Below are positions 53,631 through 62,756 of a stretch of 64,000 bases of DNA, in pieces. A model generated the notes under the pieces. It was not told where the DNA came from. It worked only from the letters and a program-made list of their open reading frames with translations, and searched no databases. Source of the stretch: Clostridium sartagoforme (GTDB taxonomy: Bacteria > Bacillota > Clostridia > Clostridiales > Clostridiaceae); contig NZ_SRYR01000002.1 of NCBI RefSeq assembly GCF_004794105.1, forward strand, positions 124,001 through 188,000. The letters are read 5' to 3'. Both the position numbers and the translations under genes were made by a program. Position 1 is the stretch's first letter, and each line of letters starts with the position of its first letter.

Positions 53631-54222
53631 AATTAAAAATTCAGACTTTGTAACATCGGCAGTTAAAAAAGAACAATATCCAACTACTGGACTTCCTGAA
53701 ATTGCGTTTGTAGGTAGATCTAATGTAGGAAAAAGTTCTATAATAAATGCTTTAACTAATAGAAAAAAATTAGCTAAAGTAAGCCAAACACCTGGAAAAA
53801 CTAGACTTATTAACTTTTTTGTAATCAATAATGGAGAATTCCATTTAGTTGATTTACCTGGATATGGATATGCTAAGGTTTCAAAGACTGAAAAGGCTAG
53901 CTGGGGTAATACCATTGAAACATATTTAAGTGGACGTAGTGAATTAAAAAGAGTTGTACTATTAGTAGATTCAAGACATAAGCCAACAGCAGATGATATT
54001 CAAATGCATGAATGGATTAAATTCTATGGATATGATGAAGTTATTATAGCAACAAAGAGTGATAAACTTTCAAATAATGAATTAAGAAAAAAAGAAAAAG
54101 ACATTAGAGAGACTTTAAAATTAACTAAAGAAGATACTTTATACTTCTTCTCATCAGTTAATAAAAAAGGTAGAGATGAATTAATCGATAATCTTTTTAA
54201 TATATTAGTAGAAAATGAATAA
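53623..54222 (+). CDS. engB: Ribosome-biogenesis GTPase EngB/YsxC
   Basis: A 199-residue essential GTPase needed for 50S subunit assembly. G1 is [14 protein letters not shown], the G2 region [14 protein letters not shown]3 [12 protein letters not shown] and G4 ATKSDK. The N-terminus [20 protein letters not shown] lines up with Bacillus YsxC when TTG 53623 is the start; GGAGTGG lies 7 nt before it inside the lonA coding end. The lon-engB overlap is the conserved Firmicute arrangement. A strong terminator follows at 54278. Confidence 0.96.
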   Translation: MIKIKNSDFVTSAVKKEQYPTTGLPEIAFVGRSNVGKSSIINALTNRKKLAKVSQTPGKTRLINFFVINNGEFHLVDLPGYGYAKVSKTEKASWGNTIETYLSGRSELKRVVLLVDSRHKPTADDIQMHEWIKFYGYDEVIIATKSDKLSNNELRKKEKDIRETLKLTKEDTLYFFSSVNKKGRDELIDNLFNILVENE

Positions 54223-54277
54223 TCATTAATATCATAAGGTATTTTGATATAATAGAGAATTAAATATAGTTATTAGG

Positions 54278-54308
54278 AAGCCCTCTGTTTAAGGACAGAG
54301 GGCTTTTT
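54278..54308 (+). terminator. lonA-engB terminator
   Basis: AAGCCCTCTGT (54278-54288), loop TTAAGG, ACAGAGGGCTT (54295-54305), T-run to 54308. Confidence 0.9.
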
Positions 54309-54332
54309 GCTGTATAAAATAGTATTATTTAA

Positions 54333-54364
54333 TTAATTTTTCATTATTCGTCTTGCGACAGCAC
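54333..54364 (+). repeat. MITE-like right-end fragment
   Basis: AATTTTTCATTATTCGTC then TTGCGACAGCAC matches the right end of the 14877-15030 element; the left end is absent. Confidence 0.5.
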
Positions 54365-54501
54365 TTCTGTACTTTATATAAAAATACTTTATTTTATTAT
54401 AATATTTAAAATATTACATTAAAAAACAGTGGCAATTATTATTCGAGGGAATATCATATACTATAAAACAAAAAACTATAAATCCCAAGGAGGAGTAAGT
54501 T

Positions 54502-54909
54502 ATGGAAATGAATGAAATTCTAAATGGTTTAAATTCATGCGGTGGCAGCGACAACATCGCACCACAATGTCCATCAAACCAAGGACCATTTTGTGGAGGC
54601 GGCTTTGGCGGCTTTGGCGGTATTAGCTGGATTTGGATCTTATTAATACTCTTCTACAGCGGTGGATTTGGCGGCGGTTATGGTAATAACAATAACAGAT
54701 GCTGCTGTAAACAAGAAAAATGCTGCTGTAAGAGAGAACGTAGAGATTGCTGTTGTACAGGAAATTCAGGATATGGTGGCGGCGGATTCTTAGGAGGATT
54801 CGGAGGATGCTCTAACTGGTTATTCCTATTAGTAATCCTATTCTTATGTAATGGTTGTTCAGGATTCGGAAACTGCGGAAATGGAAATTTATTTGGCGGA
54901 ATTTGCTAG
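54502..54909 (+). CDS. Gly/Cys-rich hydrophobic protein, spore-coat-like
   Basis: A 135-residue low-complexity protein. GGGFGGFGG-type runs alternate with two hydrophobic segments (ISWIWILLILFYSGG, NWLFLLVILFLCNGC) and cysteine clusters (RCCCKQEKCCCKRERRDCCC). It resembles the chorion-class high-cysteine or YjcZ/SscA-like small proteins of spore formers, probably part of the cross-linked outer spore layer. Glycine codons are mostly GGC/GGT/GGA mixed and the first 60 codons are clearly GC-richer than neighbours. AAGGAGGAG precedes the ATG. No enzyme motif. Confidence 0.65.
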   Translation: MEMNEILNGLNSCGGSDNIAPQCPSNQGPFCGGGFGGFGGISWIWILLILFYSGGFGGGYGNNNNRCCCKQEKCCCKRERRDCCCTGNSGYGGGGFLGGFGGCSNWLFLLVILFLCNGCSGFGNCGNGNLFGGIC

Positions 54910-54934
54910 GATAAATTAGAAAGGAGAGATAGAT

Positions 54935-55213
54935 ATGTCAAGGAGAAGAAGAAGAAGAAGACGTGACAATTGTTGCTGTGAACCAGTATGTTGTGAACCA
55001 ATGTGTTGTGAACCAATGTGCTGTGAACCACAACCATGCTGTGGAGGCGGAAATATTTTTGGAGGAATGAATAGTTGTATTACTCCTATAATCTTCTTAT
55101 TAATTGCTTGTGGCGCAGGTTTATTAAATAATAATTGTTCAGTTTTAATAATATTATTATTCTTACTATGTGGTGGCTCATTCGGTAGCTTATTTGGAGG
55201 AGCAGCTTGCTAA
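54935..55213 (+). CDS. CCEP-repeat cysteine-rich protein, spore-coat-like
   Basis: A 92-residue protein with three parts: an arginine tract (SRRRRRRRRD), a tandem repeat of CCEP units (CCCEP, CCEP three times, then QPCC) and a C-terminal hydrophobic part (ITPIIFLLIACGAGLLNN, LLFLLCGGSFGSLFGG). It is coded 25 nt after the preceding Gly/Cys-rich gene with AAAGGAGAG before the ATG; the two probably act together. The paired cysteines are suited to disulfide cross-linking or metal coordination. No named family can be given. Confidence 0.6.
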   Translation: MSRRRRRRRRDNCCCEPVCCEPMCCEPMCCEPQPCCGGGNIFGGMNSCITPIIFLLIACGAGLLNNNCSVLIILLFLLCGGSFGSLFGGAAC

Positions 55214-55352
55214 TAGTATAGAGGATGGAGGGCTTATGGCCCTCCAAAAAAATACAAAAAATTATGAATGAAAAAATATTACTACATTTATATAATCAAA
55301 AAAAATATTAGTACATATAATAAATAAATAGAATTATTATAGGAGGCACTAA

Positions 55353-55973
55353 ATGTCTAAAAAAAGAAGGAGACATAGGCGCGAGAGAGAAGATATAGCT
55401 GGTGTACAAGGTGAGCTTAATAATAACCTCCCCTTTGGAATAAATCCTAATCAATTATTAAGTCTTTTAGGAGAGAATTTTGATTTAAATAATTTAGGGA
55501 ATATGATGTCATCAATGAAGGACAATGGAGTAAATTTAAATAACTTTAATCCAAATTCAGCTGCACAAAATCAACAAGTAAATAATTCGAGTAATCTTAA
55601 TAATGTAAATAACGCAAATAACATGAATAACATTAATAGTGGAAATGGATATGATTTTGGAGGTTTACAAGGGATTATAAATGCTCTTGGAATGAATGGT
55701 TTTAACCAGTCAAATAGTAATTTGAATAATACTTTTAATGAAGAGAACATTGGAATTAATGATGAAGTTATGAATGAAATAGATAAGGAAGAAGAAAGAG
55801 ATCTTAAAGATGGGGGCGATGAAGAATATTTAGAGGAGGGTGAATTAAATAATAATATTATGGAGGAAGATGAAAACATACAAATGCTAATTTCTATAAA
55901 AAGTATAGTAGATGATAGGAAAGCTGACTTTATAGAGAGGGTAATTGAGGCATATAAAAAAGGATTAATTTAA
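55353..55973 (+). CDS. Asn-rich low-complexity protein, unknown
   Basis: A 206-residue hydrophilic protein: basic start (SKKRRRHRRERED) similar to that of the preceding Arg-rich protein, an asparagine-dominated middle (SNLNNVNNANNMNNINSG) and a Glu/Asp-rich end with a short ordered helix (IVDDRKADFIERVIEAYKKG). Likely disordered. Position after two Cys-rich genes and the shared basic N-terminus suggest a spore-layer or morphogenetic partner; this is inference. AGGAGGC lies 7 nt before the ATG. Confidence 0.6.
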   Translation: MSKKRRRHRREREDIAGVQGELNNNLPFGINPNQLLSLLGENFDLNNLGNMMSSMKDNGVNLNNFNPNSAAQNQQVNNSSNLNNVNNANNMNNINSGNGYDFGGLQGIINALGMNGFNQSNSNLNNTFNEENIGINDEVMNEIDKEEERDLKDGGDEEYLEEGELNNNIMEEDENIQMLISIKSIVDDRKADFIERVIEAYKKGLI

Positions 55974-56023
55974 AATTTGAAAGTGCATAAAAAATTTTAA
56001 TTAGTAAATAATATTATTGTACC

Positions 56024-56110
56024 GGAGAAGTATTCTCCTATAGCTAACTTAGAGAAATCTTCGTTTAAGCTAAACCCCCCCATCCCCCTTTAGGCCGCAT
56101 ATAGCGGCCT
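56024..56110 (+). terminator. Two hairpins with C-runs after the Asn-rich gene
   Basis: GGAGAA-GTA-TTCTCC (56024-56038) is followed by C-runs (seven C at 56075-56081, five C at 56084-56088) and AGGCCGC-ATATA-GCGGCCT (56092-56110) with weak T-tail. The C-runs are extreme for this genome. Confidence 0.55.
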
Positions 56111-56132
56111 TTACCTTTAAAAAAATAAAAAA

Positions 56133-56153
56133 AGCTAGAAATTAATTCTAGCT
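56133..56153 (-). terminator. perR terminator
   Basis: AGCTAGAA (56133-56140) and TTCTAGCT (56146-56153); on the minus strand it is followed by a long T-rich run. Confidence 0.85.
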
Positions 56154-56158
56154 CTTAA

Positions 56159-56566
56159 TTATTTACAATTCTTACATAATCCATAAAAGAAAATTCTATT
56201 TGATAAAACTTTATATTCTGAGCGCTCCTCAGCAGTATGGTTAAGAGTAGTAAAAGATATATTCTCTAAATCAGAAACCTTACTACAGTTTATACATTGA
56301 ATATGAGCATGTTCATGTTGTTTAGCATCATATCTAAAATTACCTTCTCCAACATTAATTTCTTGTACTAAGCTAACTTCTACTAAAGTCTTTAGTGCTT
56401 TGTAGACTGTAGCTAAGCTCATGGTAGGATACTCAGGTTGAAGTGATTTATATATAATTTCTGCAGAAGGATGTTCATCTGTACTCATTAAATACTTGTA
56501 AACTGCTAATCTTTGAGGAGTAAGTTTTAATTTCTTTTCTCTAAAGATAGAAGTTATATTCTCCAT
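56159..56566 (-). CDS. perR: Fur-family peroxide regulator, PerR-like
   Basis: A 135-residue metalloregulator. Winged helix LTPQRLAVYKYLM with SLATVYKALKTLVEVSLVQE; regulatory metal residues consistent with PerR (His in EHPSAEIIY, Asp in FRYD, His pair in HEHAH, Asp in SDLEN). The structural zinc site is formed by CINC and the terminal CKNC. PerR senses peroxide by metal-catalysed His oxidation and represses oxidative-stress genes. ATG 56566 is chosen by comparison with family length; the upstream GGATGGTG is only a moderate ribosome site. Fur itself cannot be fully excluded. Confidence 0.82.
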   Translation of the reverse strand: MENITSIFREKKLKLTPQRLAVYKYLMSTDEHPSAEIIYKSLQPEYPTMSLATVYKALKTLVEVSLVQEINVGEGNFRYDAKQHEHAHIQCINCSKVSDLENISFTTLNHTAEERSEYKVLSNRIFFYGLCKNCK

Positions 56567-56859
56567 AATACACCATCCTTTTCTTATATTATAATTTATT
56601 ATATAATATAAACTATCATATGTCAATATATATTTTATAATAATAAATAGTTATAAATAATAAATATCAATTAAATGCATTTAAATAAAAATGAATTATT
56701 CAAAACTATTGAAATTGTCAAAATAATGTGATATTATAAACATGAGGTTGTTAATAAATTAACAAACTTCACATTTGATAAATGTACAACTTATAATACC
56801 ACAAATTTAGGCAATAATATATACTATATAAATAATTTTATGTTTTAGGAGGGTAAATC

Positions 56860-57192
56860 ATGGCGAAGTATAAAGTAGGAGATGAATTAATAGTTATAAA
56901 TGATCCATCTGAGGAAAAGGAAAGAATAAGAGAATTAACTAAACTAACAAAGGAAGAAGATTATGCTCAAATTTCTTGGGGTATAAAGATTTTAGATGTA
57001 GAGTATGATAAACCATACGTAACATTAACATATAGAAATGTAGATGGAGAATTAAATAAGGTATTTGCAGAATGTAGAGATATTGAAAATTTTGATCATG
57101 AAAAGGTTCTGGAAAAAGCTTTATTAAAAGCATTTACTAATGAAATAATAAATATTTCAGTAGTAAAAAATAGTAGTCATTGTAAATTATAA
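56860..57192 (+). CDS. Small acidic protein, unknown
   Basis: A 110-residue soluble protein I do not recognise. It starts like a small beta-barrel (KYKVGDELIVINDPSEEKER) and has two beta-rich stretches (ISWGIKILDVEYDKPYVTLTYRNVDG) then a helix (HEKVLEKALLKAFTNEI). No cysteine pattern or membrane segment. GGAGGG lies 6 nt before the ATG. It is divergent from perR across a 293-bp spacer and monocistronic, ending in its own terminator. Confidence 0.65.
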   Translation: MAKYKVGDELIVINDPSEEKERIRELTKLTKEEDYAQISWGIKILDVEYDKPYVTLTYRNVDGELNKVFAECRDIENFDHEKVLEKALLKAFTNEIINISVVKNSSHCKL

Positions 57193-57217
57193 AAGAGGTT
57201 TTACCTCTTTTATTTTT
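57191..57217 (+). terminator. Terminator after the 110-residue gene
   Basis: AAAAGAGG (57191-57198), loop TTTTA, CCTCTTTT (57204-57211), then ATTTTTT. Confidence 0.85.
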
Positions 57218-57300
57218 TACATTTTAATGTAATATTAAGTTTGAATTTCCAATGGATTTAGTTATAATAGTATTGAATAAGTATTATTAAGGATGAGAGT

Positions 57301-58503
57301 ATGGATATTTTTATTGCAAGGCAAGGTATTTATGACTTAAACGAAAAAGTAGTAGCCTATGAGTTATTATATAGGAACTCAATTAAGAATAAATACGATA
57401 TAGAGATAGAAGATGAAAAAGCTACATATCAAGTAATAGATAATATATCTTCATTTGGATTAGATGTTTTAACAGAGAATAAGAAAGCATTTGTTAATTT
57501 TTCTGAACAAGTAATAAAAGATAATGTAGCAACCCTTTTGCCAAAAGACAATGTAGTTATTGAAGTATTGGAGACAGTAAATCCATCACAAGAAATAATT
57601 AATAAATTAACTTCATTAAAGGAACTTGGCTATAGTATAGCCTTAGACGATGTAGTAAGTTTAGATTATGTAAAAAAATTTGTTGGTGTAGTAGATATAG
57701 TTAAAATAGATTTTATGCTATGCGATAAGGAAGAAAGAAAAGAAGTAGTATTTTTCTGCAAAAAAAATAATATAAAAGTATTAGCAGAAAAAATTGAAAC
57801 TAAAGAGGACTTATTTGAGGCTAAGAATTTAGATTGTGATTATTTTCAAGGATATTATTATAGCAAGCCATCAGTATTCTTAGGTAAGGATATATCAATT
57901 AAAAATACAAGTATATTTATGCTTCTAGTTGAACTTGTTAGGGACAATTACAATTTGGATAAAGTTGATTATATAATGAAAACGGATTTAGCCCTTACAT
58001 ATAAATTTTTAAAATTTATTAACTCATCTTATTTTAATTTCTTGCAAGAGGTTAAATCCATAAAGCAAGCAATAATGCTAATAGGAAGAGGAGAATTAAG
58101 AAAATGGCTGTCTATTTTAACAGTATCAGAGATGTCTCCTCAAAATGAAGGATATACTAAGAATATTATAATTAGAGCTAGGCTGTGCGAAGAAATTGCT
58201 AGAGCTATTAATCTTAAGGATTCTTCATCAGCTTTCATGGTTGGTTTATTTTATAATATAGATGAGATGATAGAGAAAGATGTAGATTATGTTGTTAAAA
58301 CATTACCTTTAAATAAAGAAGTTAAAAGTGCTTTACTTGGAGAAGAGAATATTTATAGAAATATCTTAGAACTTTCTATAGCTTACGAAAACTTAGATAA
58401 GGATAATATAGAGAAGTTTTGTAAGAAATTGATTATAAATGAGGGAGAATTATTAGACTTATACTACAAATCTCTCGAATGGGGGAGAGATATATCAAAT
58501 TAA
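57301..58503 (+). CDS. EAL-HDOD signalling protein
   Basis: A 400-residue protein with an N-terminal EAL-like domain (about 1-200) and a C-terminal HDOD domain (about 205-390), the YuxH/CdgJ architecture. EAL residues partly remain: Glu in AYELLYR, Asn in FVNFSE, Glu in VIEVLE, Lys in VKIDF, Gln in YFQGYYYSKP. DDFGTG, however, is replaced by DDVVSLD, so phosphodiesterase activity is doubtful and c-di-GMP binding or protein signalling more likely. ATG 57301 follows GGATGAG. A monocistronic gene. Confidence 0.85.
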   Translation: MDIFIARQGIYDLNEKVVAYELLYRNSIKNKYDIEIEDEKATYQVIDNISSFGLDVLTENKKAFVNFSEQVIKDNVATLLPKDNVVIEVLETVNPSQEIINKLTSLKELGYSIALDDVVSLDYVKKFVGVVDIVKIDFMLCDKEERKEVVFFCKKNNIKVLAEKIETKEDLFEAKNLDCDYFQGYYYSKPSVFLGKDISIKNTSIFMLLVELVRDNYNLDKVDYIMKTDLALTYKFLKFINSSYFNFLQEVKSIKQAIMLIGRGELRKWLSILTVSEMSPQNEGYTKNIIIRARLCEEIARAINLKDSSSAFMVGLFYNIDEMIEKDVDYVVKTLPLNKEVKSALLGEENIYRNILELSIAYENLDKDNIEKFCKKLIINEGELLDLYYKSLEWGRDISN

Positions 58504-58620
58504 GTCGAAAATTGTAAAATGAAAGATGCTTCTAAATACTTCCTTTTAGTTATAAAGTATAATATAATATAAGCAAATTTTTGATTCCGTTTTCAAATAA
58601 GGGGTATGGAGGGAATAGTT

Positions 58621-58842
58621 ATGGGTAAGTGTCCATTTTGGTCAACAAAGAAAGAAAGGGTCAATTGTTATAGCGAATGTCCGATGCATACTATAACAAG
58701 TGGAGATGAATTATGTCCATTTAAAGAACTATCAATGTCTGAAAGTAAAGTTTCATTTATAGATAATATGAATGAAGAAGTTTTTTATTCACAAGATAGA
58801 CTTTTAAACTATGGAGAGAATGATAAGGTAATAAATTACTAA
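58621..58842 (+). CDS. Small Cys-rich protein, unknown
   Basis: A 73-residue protein with five cysteines in the first half: MGKCPFW, then VNCYSECPMH, then DELCPFK. The repeated CP pairs and spacing suggest a small zinc or iron-sulfur site. The C-terminal half is acidic and unremarkable. ATG 58621 is supported by GGAGGGAA about 5 nt upstream; the frame could open at 58606 inside that site. It is separated from the EAL-HDOD gene by 117 bp with no terminator seen. No function proposed. Confidence 0.65.
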   Translation: MGKCPFWSTKKERVNCYSECPMHTITSGDELCPFKELSMSESKVSFIDNMNEEVFYSQDRLLNYGENDKVINY

Positions 58843-58847
58843 AAATA

Positions 58848-58890
58848 AGGTGCTGTCACAGTAATTTTTAATTGTGTGACAGCACCTATT
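58848..58890. terminator. MITE-derived bidirectional terminator
   Basis: AGGTGCTGTCACA (58848-58860) and TGTGACAGCACCT (58875-58887), perfect 13-bp arms between convergent genes with T-runs on both strands. The arms are the terminal repeats of the MITE-like family, here reduced to a terminator. Confidence 0.8.
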
Positions 58891-58892
58891 TT

Positions 58893-60362
58893 TTATTTTA
58901 TACACTTATGAAGCAAATCTTGTTTTAGACCCCATAAATCTTCAGATAAATCTACATAGTAAGTATGAGGATTTTCAAATCTAAGTATTTCTGGCCACAT
59001 CTTTAGGCTTTCATTTTTAGAAAACTCTTTTATTTCTAAGACGGAAGGGCTTTCATATACTTGTTTTCCTTTTTCAAAAACTTTTACCATTAATTCTTTT
59101 ACATAATAATTAGTAACAGTTTTTCTCTTCCATGTTTCAATTGGATGGAAAATTTCTAAAGGCTTACTTTCATCAATAACTTCATGGTTTAAAGCTATTA
59201 GATCAGCAATAGCATTATGACTTTCTTTATCATAAATTCTATAAATTTTCTTAAAGCCCGGATTTGTTATCTTTTCTGTATTTTCACTTATTTTTATCTT
59301 AGGAATAATTTTATTTTCATTATTTTCTACTGCTACTAATTTATATACTCCACCGAAAACTGGTTCAGATTTAGCTGTAATCAATCTTTCACCAACTCCA
59401 AAGGAATCTATAGTTGCACCTTGACTTAAAACATCTCTAATAATATGTTCATCTAAAGAGTTAGAGACTATTATTTTACAATCTGGATATCCAGCTGCAT
59501 CTAATATTTTTCTGCATTTTTTAGTTAAGTACGTAATATCCCCAGAGTCTATTCTGATACCAGTAGGTCTTTTACCTTGAGGTTTTAATACTTCATCAAA
59601 TACTTTAATTGCATTTGGTAATCCTGATTTTAATACATTGTAAGTATCTATAAGAAGTGAACAATTATCAGGATATACTTCTGCCCATGCTTTAAAAGCA
59701 TCATATTCAGTATCGAATAGTTGAACCCAACTATGAGCCATAGTACCAACAGCTGGAACATGGAAGTACTTATCAGCAATTGTACAGGCTGTTGAGTCAC
59801 ATCCACCTATTATTGAAGCCCTTGCACCATAGATAGCTCCATCATATCCTTGAGCTCTTCTAGAACCAAATTCCATAACAGTTCTTCCATTAGCAGCTCT
59901 ACAGATTCTATTAGCCTTAGTAGCTATTAGAGTTTGGTGATTAATTGTAAGTAGTATCATAGTTTCTATAAATTGAGCTTGAACTACAGGTCCTCTTACT
60001 ATTACTAATGGTTGATTTGGGAATACAAAGTTTCCTTCTGGTATAGCCCATACATCACACTCAAATTTAAAGTTCTTTAGATAATTTAAAAATTCTTCAG
60101 AAAATAAATTTTTACTTCTTAAATAATCTATATCAGAATTTGTGAAATTCAAATTGTTTAAGTATTGAATTAATTGTTCAACACCAGCCATTATACAATA
60201 GCCACCACCATCTGGTACTCTTCTAAAATACATATCGAAATATGCAATTTTATTTTGAATTTCTTTGCTGAAGTATCCATTTGCCATGGTAAGTTCATAA
60301 AAGTCTACTAACATAGTAAGGTTACGTTCGTTAGTAACATCAAATCTCATTAAATTTTCCAT
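58893..60362 (-). CDS. pncB: Nicotinate phosphoribosyltransferase
   Basis: A 489-residue enzyme of NAD salvage: nicotinate plus PRPP to nicotinate mononucleotide, with ATP hydrolysis. LTMANGYF near the start, FRRVPDGGGYCIMAGVEQLI, EFGSRRAQGYDGAIYGARA, IRIDSGDITYLTKK and FGVGERLITAKSEPVFGGVYKL match PncB; length is usual for the Firmicute type. AGAGGAG lies 7 nt before the ATG. Monocistronic, convergent with the small Cys-rich gene. Confidence 0.96.
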   Translation of the reverse strand: MENLMRFDVTNERNLTMLVDFYELTMANGYFSKEIQNKIAYFDMYFRRVPDGGGYCIMAGVEQLIQYLNNLNFTNSDIDYLRSKNLFSEEFLNYLKNFKFECDVWAIPEGNFVFPNQPLVIVRGPVVQAQFIETMILLTINHQTLIATKANRICRAANGRTVMEFGSRRAQGYDGAIYGARASIIGGCDSTACTIADKYFHVPAVGTMAHSWVQLFDTEYDAFKAWAEVYPDNCSLLIDTYNVLKSGLPNAIKVFDEVLKPQGKRPTGIRIDSGDITYLTKKCRKILDAAGYPDCKIIVSNSLDEHIIRDVLSQGATIDSFGVGERLITAKSEPVFGGVYKLVAVENNENKIIPKIKISENTEKITNPGFKKIYRIYDKESHNAIADLIALNHEVIDESKPLEIFHPIETWKRKTVTNYYVKELMVKVFEKGKQVYESPSVLEIKEFSKNESLKMWPEILRFENPHTYYVDLSEDLWGLKQDLLHKCIK

Positions 60363-60680
60363 TTTTAACTCCTCTTAAATAAATATCTTTAATGGTGAAG
60401 AAATTAATTTTTCATCATTCACTCTTAATTTTTCATTGTGCGATAGCACTTGGATTATGCTATTATTTTAACAACTTATATAAAATTTAAACTATATATG
60501 ATTTCAATTTAGTTATTTTACTTAAATAATAACTTTGATTTATAAGTGTAAAACCTATAATATGTATATTAGTAATTGAACTATATAAATACACAACTAT
60601 TGTACCTCTATAAATTAATTATTACAATATAGTTATTTACACAATAAATAAGTCAATAATATAGAAAGAAAGGAAGCAAT
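60363..60680. other. Divergent spacer between pncB and the helicase gene
   Basis: It includes a MITE-like right-end fragment at 60401-60450 (ending GTGCGATAGCAC). Apart from that, AT-rich DNA with no clear operator, LexA box or riboswitch. Confidence 0.5.
60401..60450 (+). repeat. MITE-like right-end fragment
   Basis: AATTAATTTTTCATCATTCA then CTCTTAATTTTTCATTG and TGCGATAGCAC correspond to the right end of the 14877-15030 element with one duplication. Confidence 0.5.
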
Positions 60681-62669
60681 ATGAAAATATATCTGGATAA
60701 TTATCAAAAAGAAGCAGTTTACATAAATGAAAAAAATACTTTAGTAGTTGCAGCACCTGGTTCAGGAAAAACTACTGTTATTATTAATAGAGTTGATCAT
60801 TTAATCAGTGATTTAAAGGTAAAACCATATAATATTATTGTAATAACATTTACAAGGGCAGCTGCTGATAATATGAGAAGTAGATATAAAACTGTGTTTA
60901 ACAGAGAGGAAGCACCTTTCTTCGGAACATTTCATGGATTATTCTATAAAATTCTTTTAAAAGAAGGATTTAATATTTCAATAATTAACTCTTCAGTGTC
61001 TTATAATTTAATAAAAGGTGTTTTATCTAAGTATTCTGATGAAGTTAGTGATGATAAAATTAAGGAAGTATTAAATAATATTTCATCTTATAAAACATCT
61101 TTGCAATCCTTTGAAGAATATAAACCTTCTTTATCCAGGGATATATTTGACGAAGCCTATGAAAAATATGAGGATTACAAAAATAAAAATAAATTATGGG
61201 ATTTCGATGATTTATCTCTTCAAGTGATAAATTTATTTAGAGAAGAGAGATATATAAATAAGTATTCATCATTATTTAAGTATATTTTAGTAGATGAGTT
61301 TCAGGATTGTGATGAATTACAAATTGAATTTTTAAAATTACTTAATGAAAAGGCTTCATTATTTGCAGTAGGAGATGAAGATCAATGTATTTATAGTTTT
61401 AGAGGTTCTAAACCAGAATATATGGTAACTTTTGATAAAATATTTCATGGTGGAAAAAAAATATATTTATCTATTAACTATAGAAGTAGTGAAAATATAG
61501 TAGAAGCTTCTAAAGATGTAATAAAAAATAATATAGGCAGAAATAACAAGGTTATTAAAGCCTATAAGAATACTGAAGGCCATATTAAGTATTCCGCACC
61601 TTTTGATGAAAGACATCAGGGGGAAGAAATATCAAGTATTTTAAAGGCATCTATAGATGATTTTAAAGAAAATGCTATTTTATATAGAACTAATATGGAA
61701 GCAAGAAGTATAATAGATACCTTTACTAGAAATAAAATTCCATTTATTTTACTAGATAAAGGATATAACTTTTTTGACCATTTTATATGTAAAGACTTAT
61801 TAGCTTACTTGAGATTAGCTATAAATAATAAAGATAGAGAATGTTTTTTACATATAATAAACAAGCCTTTTAGGTATGTTAGCAAAGCTAATTTAGATTA
61901 TGTAAGAAGCTATAGGGAAGAGAAATGTCCTTTTGATATTTTAATAGAGAAGAAAGATACCCCACCTTATCAAGCTAAGAAAATAGATGATTTAAGAAAG
62001 GATATTATTCATCTTAATAAGCTATCTTTATCCTCAGCTATACAATTTATTATTTCAGAACTAGGATATATTGATTACTTAAAAGCATATTGTGAAAAGT
62101 ATAATCAAAGTTTCAATGATTATGAAGATATCTTAGAGGAGTTTAAAAGTGCATGCGATGGTATTAAAACAATTCTTGACTTACTAATCCATGTAGAGGG
62201 TGTAAGACAACAAATAGAAGAAAGTAAGGAAGTTAAAGAGGGAGTTATATTAAGTACAATACATGGTGTTAAAGGTATGGAATTTAAGAATGTATTTTTA
62301 ATTAATTGTACAGAGGAAACTATACCACATAAATCTTCAATAGATGAAAATTTAGAAGAGGAAAGAAGACTTTTTTATGTAGGAATAACTAGAGCTATTA
62401 ATAATCTCTATATTTTTTCTCCTAAGACTCAAAGGGGAAGATTTAAAGAGGTATCTAGATTTGTTTTTGAGGGAAACTTTGATGAAGCAAATGATAGTAA
62501 GGATCATGGATTAGAAATAGGAGATATGATTATTCATAAAGCATATGGAGAAGGCAAAATTAGAGAGATAAATAAAGATACAGTAAAGATTGATTTTATT
62601 GATGGAATTGCAAGAAGTTTTTCTTTAAAAGTATTAATAACTAATAATATTATTACTATAATTAAGTAA
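60681..62669 (+). CDS. UvrD/PcrA-like superfamily 1 helicase
   Basis: A 662-residue SF1A DNA helicase. Q-motif and motif I LDNYQKEAV...APGSGKTTVIINRV, motif Ia ITFTRAAADNM, Ib GTFHGLFY, II VDEFQDCDELQ, III GDEDQCIYSFRGS, IV SINYRSSENIV, V STIHGVKGMEFKNVF and VI RRLFYVGITRA, then a short SH3-like tail (GDMIIHKAYGEGKI). It is shorter and more diverged than PcrA (about 730), so it is probably an accessory UvrD-like helicase of repair or recombination. AGAAAGGAAG precedes the ATG. Confidence 0.9.
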   Translation: MKIYLDNYQKEAVYINEKNTLVVAAPGSGKTTVIINRVDHLISDLKVKPYNIIVITFTRAAADNMRSRYKTVFNREEAPFFGTFHGLFYKILLKEGFNISIINSSVSYNLIKGVLSKYSDEVSDDKIKEVLNNISSYKTSLQSFEEYKPSLSRDIFDEAYEKYEDYKNKNKLWDFDDLSLQVINLFREERYINKYSSLFKYILVDEFQDCDELQIEFLKLLNEKASLFAVGDEDQCIYSFRGSKPEYMVTFDKIFHGGKKIYLSINYRSSENIVEASKDVIKNNIGRNNKVIKAYKNTEGHIKYSAPFDERHQGEEISSILKASIDDFKENAILYRTNMEARSIIDTFTRNKIPFILLDKGYNFFDHFICKDLLAYLRLAINNKDRECFLHIINKPFRYVSKANLDYVRSYREEKCPFDILIEKKDTPPYQAKKIDDLRKDIIHLNKLSLSSAIQFIISELGYIDYLKAYCEKYNQSFNDYEDILEEFKSACDGIKTILDLLIHVEGVRQQIEESKEVKEGVILSTIHGVKGMEFKNVFLINCTEETIPHKSSIDENLEEERRLFYVGITRAINNLYIFSPKTQRGRFKEVSRFVFEGNFDEANDSKDHGLEIGDMIIHKAYGEGKIREINKDTVKIDFIDGIARSFSLKVLITNNIITIIK

Positions 62670-62756
62670 GTGTTCACTATTTTGGAAATAGATTGTATAA
62701 TCATATTATGGCAATAAAAGGAGAAAATTAAGATCATTTGTGATGAGGTGTATAGT

